A stretch of 52,442 nt of DNA, taken from an uncultured Porphyromonadaceae bacterium (GTDB taxonomy: Bacteria; Bacteroidota; Bacteroidia; Bacteroidales; Muribaculaceae). Each line of letters starts with the position of its first letter. Within the stretch, counting starts at the first letter, position 1. This document shows positions 17,037-25,049 of the stretch, piece by piece. The DNA lies in assembly GCA_937901905.1 (NCBI GenBank), contig CALDIF010000079.1:1-52442 (forward strand). The letters run 5' to 3'. Made by a program: the position numbers and the translations under genes. The notes beneath the pieces are model-generated. The model worked only from the letters and a program-made list of their open reading frames with translations, was not told where the DNA came from and did no database searches.

Positions 17037-17632
17037 TTGCCAACGGTCTGGACGTAGAGTAATAATTCGTTGTCGGGCAACTTGAGAGCCTCGCTCAATG
17101 CCGCATCATGCAACATGGCGCGCACGACTGTCTTAAGCCCGGCTTGAGCGCAATAAAGGTATATGTTTTGCGACGCCGCCCCTGTCGTGTATGCTTGGAA
17201 CTCGGTGCGCGCCTGTTTGTCCGTATCGACCACGAGAGCGATATTGAGAGGTGCGGTCTTGGCAAAGTCTTGCCTGCCGGCAATATCACGGAAATCACCG
17301 GTATTGACCGTGGTGAGTGTGTTGGTCTCAGGATCAAATCGACTAATCTCGGTTGCCGTGATAACGTATAGCACAAGTTCCTGCTTGTTCATCGCCGTGG
17401 CAACTGTGTGTTTGCCGTCATGAGTAATGCCCCATGCCGCCCACAGCATGTTACTCAAGTCTTGTCGACTTACCGTTTGTGTGGGGTCAATGTCACGTCG
17501 GGTCTGTCGTGCCGACATCACGTCCATCAGTGGAGCACCGCCCGTAACTTGTGGAGCCGGCAGCACTTCGGCCGAGACAGCCAACGATGCGGTCCAAAGG
17601 GCAGCGGTAGCAAGAATATAAGTCAGTTTCAT
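17033..17632 (-). CDS. Secreted SagB-type nitroreductase-family protein
   Basis: A 199-residue protein with a signal peptide (MKLTYILATAALWTASLAVSA) and then a nitroreductase fold. SARQTRRDIDP near residue 40 is the usual flavin-contacting Arg motif, LSNMLWAAWGITHDGKHTVATA follows, and QNIYLYCAQAGLKTVVRA is the typical C-terminal helix. Relatives are flavin-dependent oxidoreductases. An exported form would need its flavin outside the cytoplasm. It is co-transcribed with the DUF5715 gene from a -7 element at 17667-17674. Confidence 0.82.
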   Translation of the reverse strand: MKLTYILATAALWTASLAVSAEVLPAPQVTGGAPLMDVMSARQTRRDIDPTQTVSRQDLSNMLWAAWGITHDGKHTVATAMNKQELVLYVITATEISRFDPETNTLTTVNTGDFRDIAGRQDFAKTAPLNIALVVDTDKQARTEFQAYTTGAASQNIYLYCAQAGLKTVVRAMLHDAALSEALKLPDNELLLYVQTVGK

Positions 17633-17666
17633 CGTTTTTAATAGTGTTTGTAGTATCTATCTATCG

Positions 17667-17674
17667 CAAATTTA
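17667..17674 (-). promoter_or_regulatory. Bacteroidetes -7 promoter element for the nitroreductase-DUF5715 pair
   Basis: On the minus strand this reads TAAATTTG (TAnnTTTG), 34 bp upstream of the nitroreductase ATG. Confidence 0.6.
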
Positions 17675-17719
17675 CTGCAAATTTCATGACCGAGTACGGT
17701 TTTTGCAGATTTTAACGTT

Positions 17720-19015
17720 TCATAATCTGAAAAACTCTGTCATCACCTCTATCATGGCATCGTGGTCGCTAACCGAAGCCGTTTCTCTTGCACTGTGCAT
17801 CGCAAGAATCGGATTGCCCACATCAACACCCTCTATATCAATTTGTGCTGTCAAAATGTTGCCTAATGTCGAACCACCCGCCACATCGCTATGGTTAACA
17901 AAATATTGGCATGGTTCGCCGGCTGCCCGACACAGTGATTTGAACACGGCAGCCGAATGAGCATCGGTCATGTACTTGCAATTGGCATTGATTTTCACAA
18001 CCGGCCCGCCACCGAGGTAGGGGTGATTGGTGGGATCATATTTGCCCGGATAATTCGGGTGGAACGCGTGGGCATTATCGGCACTTATCATGAACGAACG
18101 TTGTGTGGCACGGGCAAACGACTCATAATCACCGCCGCGCGCCGCTACAATGCGCTGTAAGACAGATGTGAGCACCGGTGATGCCGCTCCTTGCTTGGTG
18201 CCGCTGCCTGTTTCTTCGTTGTCAAAGATTGCTGCAACGCAAGTCGCATGAGTGTCGACGGCACGAGTGATGGCGGTTAGTGCGGCATGCACCATGCTCA
18301 AGTCATCAAGACGTCCACTGCTGATAAACTCGTTGTGCAACCCGAATGTGCAGGCCGGAGCGCAGTCGTATAGCATGAGGTCAAAATCAAGAATTGACTC
18401 ACGCGGCACATTGAGTTCGTCCGACACAAGTCGCAGTAACAAGCCGTCTGACTCCAGATGATTGGTTACAATGCCTATCAACGGGAGCATATCACGCTGC
18501 TTCGACAATGAATTTCCTTCATTAACGGCACGATTGAAGTGTATGGCAAGATGAGGAATGGTCAGCAGCGGACGCTTGATGTGTATCAAACGGGAGATGG
18601 GTCGCAGCACATCGTTGCCACGTAGCACAACACGTCCGGCAAGGGACAAGGGACGATCAAACCACGTGTATAGTATGGGACCCCCGTACACCTCGGTGTT
18701 CAGGCGCACCATGCCCCCTTCACCACTTATCACACCGGCAGGCTTAACACGAAAACACGGTGAGTCACTATGGGCGGCAACAATTTTAAATGTCATCTCG
18801 CCCGGAGTGTTATCGCCGATTGTAAAAGCGAAGATCGCACTGTCGTTTTTAGTGGTGTAGAACTTGTCACCCGGTTTAATATCGGCGAACGAGTCGCTGA
18901 GTTCGCGCTTGACGAAGCCCGACTTCTCAAGCAAGTTGCGTGCGGCATTCACCGCAAGAAAATTGCATGGGCTGTCATCAAGGAAGCGCAGTAATGATTT
19001 AATGTTTTCGGACAT
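17720..19015 (-). CDS. M18 family aminopeptidase
   Basis: A 431-residue zinc aminopeptidase. Expected metal and catalytic regions are present in order: AAHSDSPCFRVKP (first zinc His), FDNEETGSGTKQGA (acid/base and zinc Glu), SADNAHAFHPNYPGKYDPTNHP, and VNHSDVAGGSTLGNI near the end. The family releases N-terminal residues, often acidic ones, from peptides as a large tetrahedral cytosolic complex. No signal peptide is visible. It is the third gene of an operon after a PH-domain protein and a DedA protein (14-bp gap). Confidence 0.94.
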   Translation of the reverse strand: MSENIKSLLRFLDDSPCNFLAVNAARNLLEKSGFVKRELSDSFADIKPGDKFYTTKNDSAIFAFTIGDNTPGEMTFKIVAAHSDSPCFRVKPAGVISGEGGMVRLNTEVYGGPILYTWFDRPLSLAGRVVLRGNDVLRPISRLIHIKRPLLTIPHLAIHFNRAVNEGNSLSKQRDMLPLIGIVTNHLESDGLLLRLVSDELNVPRESILDFDLMLYDCAPACTFGLHNEFISSGRLDDLSMVHAALTAITRAVDTHATCVAAIFDNEETGSGTKQGAASPVLTSVLQRIVAARGGDYESFARATQRSFMISADNAHAFHPNYPGKYDPTNHPYLGGGPVVKINANCKYMTDAHSAAVFKSLCRAAGEPCQYFVNHSDVAGGSTLGNILTAQIDIEGVDVGNPILAMHSARETASVSDHDAMIEVMTEFFRL

Positions 19016-19029
19016 AAGAAAGAATAAGG

Positions 19030-19773
19030 TTATTCGGTTGACTTAACCGACTTGACTTTGTACTTGTAAACTATATAAATAACCACTATAGCGAGTAATG
19101 CGACGCCGGCGGCTTTCAAATAGTGGTTATAGTGTTCCAACCGGGCAAACAAGTTATCGGCATCGGGTACAACCAGATACAGCAGATAACCGAGCAGAGC
19201 GAGAACTACGTTCCACAATGCCGCTCCCAATGCGGTGTATGTTACAAACGTGGTGATGTTCATTCTTGACAAACCGGCAGGAATGGAGATAAGATGTCTT
19301 ACCGCAGGAAGCAGCCGACCGAGGAATATAGACACGGCACCTTTGCGCTTGAAATAGTCCTCGGCATATTCAAGTTTTTCACCGCTGAGCATCAATAATT
19401 TACCGAACCGGCTATCGGCAAAACCGTAAATAATAGGCCGACCTATCAACATTGACAACGCGTAATTGATTATTGCCCCGAGCGTGGCCCCCACGGTGGC
19501 CATGACAATGACCATCCACACGTTCATGTCGCTACCATGTTGCAACGCGAAGTAGGCAGCGGGAGGCACAACCACCTCACTGGGTAACGGAATGATAGAA
19601 CTCTCAATTGCCATGAGCAATACAATCGTGCCGTAAGTGAGATGTTCCTTGTACCAGTTGTATAATGCTTCGGCACTCAAGTAGTCGCGATATGAGGGGA
19701 AATAATATACAAGAGCGGCAACAATAACCGCTAATACGGCTACTGCGATATATACACCGTTATTGTTCTTCAT
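19030..19773 (-). CDS. DedA family membrane protein (VTT domain)
   Basis: A 247-residue protein with about five hydrophobic segments. Recognisable DedA features are the re-entrant ESSIIPLPSEVVVPPAAYFA and the FLGRLLPAVRHLISIPAGL segment. The family includes flippases that recycle undecaprenyl phosphate or phosphatidylethanolamine across the inner membrane and affects proton-motive force and drug tolerance; the substrate here is unknown. It begins 5 bp after the PH-domain protein gene and precedes the M18 aminopeptidase gene. Confidence 0.9.
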   Translation of the reverse strand: MKNNNGVYIAVAVLAVIVAALVYYFPSYRDYLSAEALYNWYKEHLTYGTIVLLMAIESSIIPLPSEVVVPPAAYFALQHGSDMNVWMVIVMATVGATLGAIINYALSMLIGRPIIYGFADSRFGKLLMLSGEKLEYAEDYFKRKGAVSIFLGRLLPAVRHLISIPAGLSRMNITTFVTYTALGAALWNVVLALLGYLLYLVVPDADNLFARLEHYNHYLKAAGVALLAIVVIYIVYKYKVKSVKSTE

Positions 19774-19778
19774 GATAG

Positions 19779-20117
19779 TTATTGTACTGAGCGCAACTGA
19801 CGTTGCAATTCAAAAGGTCGGCGTACATAGTCCATCACGAGTGTGCCGGCACCGGTGCCACTCACTTCAACGGCACCGTAACCGAAGATGCGCCCCATGA
19901 GGGTTTCACGAACATTGATTGTCTCGATTTTGCCTATAACCAATTCGTGAGTGTGACGACGCAACAACCCGTGACCGTAAAAGAAACGTTTGTTGCTCAG
20001 GAAGATACTAGTAGTCAAGTTGCGTGTAATATTGCCGAAACTCCAATAGGCGAACCAATGAAGTTTGGGACGGTAAATAACCGTTTCGCCGGGGACTAAG
20101 ATTTTGTTAATATCCAT
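19779..20117 (-). CDS. Bacterial PH-domain protein
   Basis: A 112-residue single-domain protein resembling bacterial pleckstrin-homology domains: an N-terminal VPGETVIYRPKLHWF, a strand SIFLSNKRFFYGHG, and the conserved LVIGKIETINVRETLMGRIFGYG. No transmembrane helix is clear. The family often attaches to the membrane; the precise role is unknown. It is the first gene of the PH-DedA-M18 operon and has its own promoter. Confidence 0.8.
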   Translation of the reverse strand: MDINKILVPGETVIYRPKLHWFAYWSFGNITRNLTTSIFLSNKRFFYGHGLLRRHTHELVIGKIETINVRETLMGRIFGYGAVEVSGTGAGTLVMDYVRRPFELQRQLRSVQ

Positions 20118-20148
20118 TCTTGTTGTGGTTATACTCTGATAAGGGGAG

Positions 20149-20156
20149 CAAAGTTA
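20149..20156 (-). promoter_or_regulatory. Bacteroidetes -7 promoter element for the PH-DedA-M18 operon
   Basis: On the minus strand this reads TAACTTTG (TAnnTTTG), 31 bp upstream of the PH-domain ATG. Confidence 0.65.
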
Positions 20157-20186
20157 CAAAAAAATCACAGTCGTAACAAATTAAAT

Positions 20187-20219
20187 GCGCCGGAGGTGAT
20201 TCTCATCACCCACCGACGC
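20187..20219 (-). terminator. Hairpin terminator after the 72-codon gene
   Basis: Read on the minus strand, GCGTCGG and GGTGAT pair with ATCACC and CCGGCGC around a GAGA loop, with small internal bulges. The tail is A/T-rich (ATTTAATTTG) rather than a pure T-run. It separates the 72-codon gene from the PH-domain operon promoter. Confidence 0.6.
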
Positions 20220-20276
20220 GTGCACTCAATTCGATAATCAGCAATATAATTGTGTGTTTGACGGTTATGAAAGTGT

Positions 20277-20495
20277 TTAACTAACTTGCTGTGAAGTGTA
20301 GGAACGAGACTCGTTAATTACATTTGAACGAAACATCATGTAGGCGAGTTCGTCTACAATTGAAAGTGGTGTGCGACGTTCGATATGTAATATTTCATCG
20401 CAACACAAAGTATCCAACATCAAATGACGCTCATCAGGTGTCATATTGGCAAGGCGTGCAATCACTCGCGGTGTAATGACTATTGTTGTATTCAT
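20277..20495 (-). CDS. Small hypothetical protein (72 codons), single-gene unit
   Basis: The start at 20495 gives MNTTIVITPRVIARLANMTP and 72 residues. A longer reading of 98 codons would begin upstream of the promoter's likely start point and is rejected. The protein is soluble and mostly helical, with two adjacent Cys (LCCDE). No known family is recognised. It has a -7 promoter element 42 bp upstream and a hairpin terminator downstream, which supports a real gene. It is divergent from clpB across a 291-bp region rich in regulatory signals. Confidence 0.6.
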   Translation of the reverse strand: MNTTIVITPRVIARLANMTPDERHLMLDTLCCDEILHIERRTPLSIVDELAYMMFRSNVINESRSYTSQQVS

Positions 20496-20536
20496 AGCGG
20501 TAATTTTTGATTTGATTGTAGTTGATTTTGATGCCA

Positions 20537-20544
20537 CAAAATTA
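20537..20544 (-). promoter_or_regulatory. Bacteroidetes -7 promoter element for the 72-codon gene
   Basis: On the minus strand this reads TAATTTTG (TAnnTTTG), 41 bp upstream of the chosen ATG at 20495 and downstream of the alternative longer start, so it supports the shorter protein. Confidence 0.6.
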
Positions 20545-20631
20545 GGATTGCTCAGTGCAGAATTTTTGCACACCGCTGTTAATAAAAGTTAATCACAAAC
20601 GCACACAAATTCATCTGAGCACGAACTGATA

Positions 20632-20677
20632 TGACAATTTGGCAGAACGTTGAATGTGGTGTCAATTTGTCATGACA
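20632..20677 (+). promoter_or_regulatory. Array of TGnCA half-sites upstream of clpB (candidate activator binding sites)
   Basis: Two 13-mers of the form TGnCA-ATT-TGnCA occur 28 bp apart: TGACAATTTGGCA (20632-20644) and TGTCAATTTGTCA (20660-20672). The second runs into the perfect palindrome TGTCATGACA (20668-20677). They lie about 75-120 bp upstream of the start point predicted from the sigma-54-like element. That is the usual distance for an enhancer-binding activator. The function is inferred from position and symmetry only. Confidence 0.5.
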
Positions 20678-20725
20678 GGCGATAAGTATCTGAAGAATAG
20701 GCGACAACATTATATTGCATATATT

Positions 20726-20741
20726 GGGAACGGATTTTGCT
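20726..20741 (+). promoter_or_regulatory. Candidate sigma-54 (-24/-12) promoter of clpB
   Basis: The sequence GGGAACGGATTTTGCT carries GG at 20727-20728 and GC at 20739-20740 with exactly 10 bp between, the fixed sigma-54 spacing. It matches the consensus TGGCACG-N4-TTGCT at all but two positions. The predicted transcript would start near 20752, about 35 nt before the clpB ATG. No TAnnTTTG element is seen in a suitable position for clpB. Confidence 0.5.
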
Positions 20742-20786
20742 TAAGGTTAAATGAATTACATAATTGACAAATTAAAACTACAGAAT

Positions 20787-23378
20787 ATGAATTTCAATAA
20801 TTACACAATCAAGAGTCAAGAGGTAGTGCAAAAAGCGGTCACGCTTGCACGCACTGCCGGTAACCAAGCCATCGAACCGGAGCATTTGCTCAAGGCTATG
20901 TTTACCGAAGCAACCGATGTGATGACTTATGTGTTACAAAAGTTGGACATTGCACCGCAACCGATAGAGCGCAATCTCGATCTCGCGTTGCACCGTCTGC
21001 CTCGAGTGAGCGGTAGCGGCGATCCGTATCTATCGGGTGACACATCGCGCGTGCTTGACAAAGCGACTGATTTCGCTTCGCATAACGGCGATCAATATGT
21101 CACGGTAGAGGCGTTGCTCATGGGTATTGTAAATGCCGGTGGTGAGGCCGGTCGTTTGCTCAAAGAAGCCGGCGTGTCATCATCAGCACTTGCACAGGCA
21201 ATAGCCGACTTGCGACGAGGGAAAAAGGCCACTGCCCCGGGAACAGAAGAACAATATAATGCACTTGCCAAGTATGCCGTCAATCTCACCGAACGGGCTC
21301 GACAAGGCAAGTTGGATCCCGTCATCGGACGCGATGATGAAATCAGACGTGTTTTGCAAATCTTGAGCCGTCGTACCAAAAACAACCCTATCCTCATAGG
21401 CGAACCAGGTACGGGAAAAACGGCTATTGTTGAGGGATTGGCGCAACGCATTGTGCGTGGTGACGTGCCCGAAACGCTCAAACAAAAGCAACTATTCACT
21501 CTCGACATGGGAGCCTTGATTGCAGGTGCCAAATATCAAGGCGAATTTGAGGAGCGACTCAAGGCTGTCATCAACGAGGTAACGAGTTCTCAAGGTGACA
21601 TCATCTTGTTTATTGACGAGATACACACACTCGTGGGAGCGGGCAAAAGCAGCGGAGCCATGGATGCCGCCAATATTCTCAAGCCGGCACTGGCTCGAGG
21701 AGAGTTGCGCAGTATCGGTGCGACCACGCTCGATGAGTATCGCAAGTATTTCGAGCAGGACAAGGCTTTGGAACGTCGTTTCCAGAGTGTCATGGTCGAT
21801 GAACCCGACGAGCAAGCGGCTATCGCTATCATGCGTGGCTTGAAAGAGCGATACGAAAATCACCACCATGTGCGCATCAAGGACGATGCAATCATTGCTG
21901 CCGTCACGTTGAGCGAGAGGTATATCAGCGATCGTTTCTTGCCCGATAAAGCAATTGACCTCGTTGACGAAGCCGCCGCGAGATTACGTATTGAGATGGA
22001 TAGTGTCCCCGAAGAATTGGACGAGACAACACGCAAGATCGCACAATTGGAGATAGAGCGCGCTGCTATCAGTCGTGACGGCGATGCAGGTCATCTTAAG
22101 GATGTTGAAAAACAAATAGCCAATCTCAAGCAAGAGGAAACCGAACTGCGTGCACGTTGGACGGGTCAAAAAGAAGTCATTTCGCGCATCCAACAGAACA
22201 AAGTTGACATCGAGTCTCTCAAGTTTGAGGCGGAGCAAGCGGAGCGTCGCGGTGATTATGCTCGCGTTGCCGAGATACGTTACTCGCTTATCACCGGCAA
22301 GGAGAGTGAAAACGAGGCGTTACAATTACAATTGCAACAGATGCAACAAGGTAAAGCGTTGATCAAGGAGGAAGTCGATGCCGATGACATAGCCGAGGTC
22401 GTGAGTCGCTGGACAGGCATACCGGTGACAAAAATGTTACAAACCGAGAAAGAAAAACTGCTTAATCTTGAGCAAGAATTGCACAAGCGCGTGGTTGGGC
22501 AAGATGAGGCAATCGCAGCCATCAGTGATGCCGTGCGTCGCAGTCGTGCCGGGCTCAACGATCCTAAGCGACCGATTGGTTCGTTTATCTTCTTGGGCAC
22601 CACCGGTGTCGGCAAGACCGAGTTGGCAAAAGCACTTGCCGATTACCTGTTCAATGATGAGAACATGATGACACGCATTGACATGAGTGAGTATCAAGAG
22701 AAGTTCTCGGCAACCCGTCTCATAGGTGCTCCTCCGGGCTATGTGGGCTACGATGAGGGCGGACAACTCACCGAGGCTGTGCGTAGAAAACCGTATAGCG
22801 TCGTTCTGTTCGATGAAATTGAAAAAGCCCACCCTGACGTGTTTAATGTGTTGTTACAAGTGCTTGATGACGGGCGATTGACCGACAACAAGGGTCGCAC
22901 TGTAAATTTCAAGAATACTATAATAATCATGACGAGCAACTTGGGATCCTCTCTCATCAGAGAACGCTTTGAATCGCTCAACGAGACCAACCGCGAAAGC
23001 GTTATAGCGCAAACACGCGATGAAGTGTTGGAGATGCTCAAAGCCACCATTCGCCCCGAGTTCCTCAACCGTATTGACGAAACGATTATGTTCACTCCAC
23101 TTGATCGTAATCAAATCGAACAGATTGTCCGTTTGCAACTCGATAACGTGGCACTACAGTTGACCTCTTCCGGTATAGTATTAACAGCGACCGATGCGGC
23201 TGTTAGCCAGCTTGCTCATGTGGGCTATGATCCCGAGTTCGGCGCACGACCCGTCAAGCGAGCAATACAGTCGCTTGTACTCAACAAGTTGAGTAAAGAC
23301 ATCATTGCCGGCAATGTGCATCGCGACCGTCCTATTACTATTGATGCAATCGGTGATACTCTTACATTCTCAAACTGA
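20787..23378 (+). CDS. clpB: ATP-dependent disaggregase chaperone ClpB
   Basis: An 863-residue Hsp100 chaperone; the start at 20787 (MNFNNYTIKSQEVVQKA) is the usual ClpB N terminus and an in-frame ATG 12 codons upstream is less likely. Order of parts: Clp N domain (1-150), AAA1 with Walker A GEPGTGKT (205-212) and Walker B ILFIDEIHTL, the coiled-coil M domain (about 405-525), then AAA2 with GTTGVGKTE and VVLFDEIEKAHPDV. A C-terminal D2-small domain ends the protein. The M domain distinguishes it from ClpA/ClpC. It rescues aggregated proteins with DnaK. Heat-stress control is expected; the upstream region suggests sigma-54 control. Confidence 0.97.
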   Translation: MNFNNYTIKSQEVVQKAVTLARTAGNQAIEPEHLLKAMFTEATDVMTYVLQKLDIAPQPIERNLDLALHRLPRVSGSGDPYLSGDTSRVLDKATDFASHNGDQYVTVEALLMGIVNAGGEAGRLLKEAGVSSSALAQAIADLRRGKKATAPGTEEQYNALAKYAVNLTERARQGKLDPVIGRDDEIRRVLQILSRRTKNNPILIGEPGTGKTAIVEGLAQRIVRGDVPETLKQKQLFTLDMGALIAGAKYQGEFEERLKAVINEVTSSQGDIILFIDEIHTLVGAGKSSGAMDAANILKPALARGELRSIGATTLDEYRKYFEQDKALERRFQSVMVDEPDEQAAIAIMRGLKERYENHHHVRIKDDAIIAAVTLSERYISDRFLPDKAIDLVDEAAARLRIEMDSVPEELDETTRKIAQLEIERAAISRDGDAGHLKDVEKQIANLKQEETELRARWTGQKEVISRIQQNKVDIESLKFEAEQAERRGDYARVAEIRYSLITGKESENEALQLQLQQMQQGKALIKEEVDADDIAEVVSRWTGIPVTKMLQTEKEKLLNLEQELHKRVVGQDEAIAAISDAVRRSRAGLNDPKRPIGSFIFLGTTGVGKTELAKALADYLFNDENMMTRIDMSEYQEKFSATRLIGAPPGYVGYDEGGQLTEAVRRKPYSVVLFDEIEKAHPDVFNVLLQVLDDGRLTDNKGRTVNFKNTIIIMTSNLGSSLIRERFESLNETNRESVIAQTRDEVLEMLKATIRPEFLNRIDETIMFTPLDRNQIEQIVRLQLDNVALQLTSSGIVLTATDAAVSQLAHVGYDPEFGARPVKRAIQSLVLNKLSKDIIAGNVHRDRPITIDAIGDTLTFSN

Positions 23379-23420
23379 TTGCTTATAGTCGGGCATCATT
23401 ACTTTTAATCTAATCGTTCA

Positions 23421-23460
23421 TAACGCCTCAAGTTCCGCAATGCCGGGACTTGAGGCGTTA
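23421..23460. terminator. clpB terminator hairpin
   Basis: TAACGCCTCAAGT (23421-23433) is the exact reverse complement of ACTTGAGGCGTTA (23448-23460), with a 14-nt loop. It follows the clpB stop by 42 bp. There is no long T-run. Confidence 0.75.
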
Positions 23461-23487
23461 TCGAGTTGATTAATTGATAAATTTGAG

Positions 23488-23495
23488 TAACTTTG
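23488..23495 (+). promoter_or_regulatory. Bacteroidetes promoter for the metallophosphoesterase
   Basis: TAACTTTG (-7) has a TTG at 23466-23468, 19 bp upstream, matching the -33/-7 spacing of Bacteroidetes primary sigma promoters. The leader would be about 28 nt. Confidence 0.75.
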
Positions 23496-23528
23496 CGGTG
23501 TCATATTAATAATCAAGACTGAAGATTG

Positions 23529-24923
23529 ATGCGATACATTTTGATAATTGTAATGTTGCTGACAGGACTGTTTGCCTCGTCAACGAGTCGTTGGGCTATA
23601 TTGAGCGACATTCACGTGCTTGCTCCGACATTGGTCGACAGTGGTGTTGCTGCAACAAGAATGGCGACAGGTGAAATCAAGTTGCCTTTGCGCAGTACGG
23701 ATTTACTCAATGCGGTGACAGATATACTCACTACGATGAAAATTGACGGAGTTCTTGTTACCGGAGATTTGACTCACAACGGAGAGCGAGATAGTCACCT
23801 TGCCGTGGCATCATGGTTAGATAGTCTTAGGACTCACGGAATTGCCACCCTCGTAATTCCCGGAAATCACGATGTGAACAATCCTTTGGCAGTGCGTTAT
23901 TGTAATGAACAAACCGAACCGGTTGCTTCGGTGTCACCTCGAGAGTTTGCATCAATTTATCGTGAAGCGGGCTATGCGACCTATTGCGACCCGAACTCGC
24001 TGAGTTATTCCACTCAATTGTGTGACGGCGTAACACTCATCGCCATTGACAGCAATCGCTATAACGAGAGGAGTTATCATAGCGACGGAATTGTCACCGA
24101 CAGTTTGCTCGGTTGGGTTACCGACCGTGCCGCCGAAGCCGGAGCACGAGGTGATGCTGTTGTAGCGATGATGCACCACCACATTGTGGAACACTTTGAT
24201 GGAGAAACGCGCATATTGCCCAACTACATTATAGCCAATCACGACTCCATTGCGAGTCAACTTGCCAATTCCGGTATCAGCCATGTGTTTACGGGACATC
24301 TACACATTACCGACGCGGCAAGCGACGGGCAACTCACCGACATTTCTACCGGTTCGGCAATTACTTTTCCGTTCCCAATGAGAGTGATAGAGTTTTCCGA
24401 TGACTCAATCAAGGTGGACACGTTTTTCATGGAAAATATCGATCCCGTCATTACTGCCGAAGGGCGTTCACACCTCAAAAACGGTTGCACCACATTGGCG
24501 ACAATGTTATCACGCAAGGTGTGGAATAAACTGACAGATGAGTTAACCCAATTCAATCATATGTCGCAACTGTGGGGTATTGATATGACGCGACTGCCGA
24601 GAACCGAGCAACAACTTAAAGAACTTGTCTTAAAGCACTTTGCAGTTCCGCTGCAAGACGCGTTATTTACAGTGTGTCGCGGTGGTGAAACCCGAGAAGA
24701 TGCCGAGAGAATTCGTCTCGGATTTATGGACGGTATTGAGCAGACCTTAACCGAACTGTTTCCTGATATGTCCGACGAGTTATTGCCTTTATTCTCAGAT
24801 GCTGTGATGAAAAAGTACGAACCGGTGATGAGAAGTGTTTTGGAAGACATAAACTGCGTGGGTACGACAAAAGAAAGTCACACCGACGATCATTGTTTCA
24901 AGCACTCCTTATCTGATTTATGA
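23529..24923 (+). CDS. Secreted calcineurin-like metallophosphoesterase
   Basis: A 464-residue protein with a signal peptide (MRYILIIVMLLTGLFASSTS). All five metallophosphoesterase motifs are present: ILSDIH, TGDLTHNGE, IPGNHDVN, MMHHHIVEH and FTGHLHITD. A helical C-terminal region of about 150 residues (from roughly 310) has no motif I recognise. The family hydrolyses phosphomono- or diesters with two metal ions; substrate unknown, probably periplasmic. A TTG directly precedes the ATG at 23529 and is not favoured as start. It is a single-gene unit. Confidence 0.9.
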   Translation: MRYILIIVMLLTGLFASSTSRWAILSDIHVLAPTLVDSGVAATRMATGEIKLPLRSTDLLNAVTDILTTMKIDGVLVTGDLTHNGERDSHLAVASWLDSLRTHGIATLVIPGNHDVNNPLAVRYCNEQTEPVASVSPREFASIYREAGYATYCDPNSLSYSTQLCDGVTLIAIDSNRYNERSYHSDGIVTDSLLGWVTDRAAEAGARGDAVVAMMHHHIVEHFDGETRILPNYIIANHDSIASQLANSGISHVFTGHLHITDAASDGQLTDISTGSAITFPFPMRVIEFSDDSIKVDTFFMENIDPVITAEGRSHLKNGCTTLATMLSRKVWNKLTDELTQFNHMSQLWGIDMTRLPRTEQQLKELVLKHFAVPLQDALFTVCRGGETREDAERIRLGFMDGIEQTLTELFPDMSDELLPLFSDAVMKKYEPVMRSVLEDINCVGTTKESHTDDHCFKHSLSDL

Positions 24924-25007
24924 AGTGTTGTGTACGCACGCTTGAAAAAAGGGCAAATAAACAATGAAGTGCAAGGACACACCGTCGGTTTTTATCCACA
25001 CAAAACC

Positions 25008-25043
25008 GCAAGCCCTTGAAGTTCATCAACTTCAAGGGCTTGC
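25008..25043. terminator. Perfect 16-bp terminator hairpin (proS operon)
   Basis: GCAAGCCCTTGAAGTT (25008-25023), loop CATC, then its exact reverse complement (25028-25043). On the minus strand it follows the proS stop by 6 bp and is succeeded by GGTTTTG. It can also stop the convergent metallophosphoesterase transcript. Confidence 0.88.
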
Positions 25044-25049
25044 AACGTC

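Noticed and set aside
20640..20655. A second sigma-54-like element (TTGGCAGAACGTTGAA) upstream of clpB
   Set aside because: The -24-like TTGGCA is good, but the TTG that follows is one base out of register and lacks the GC at the required 10-bp spacing.
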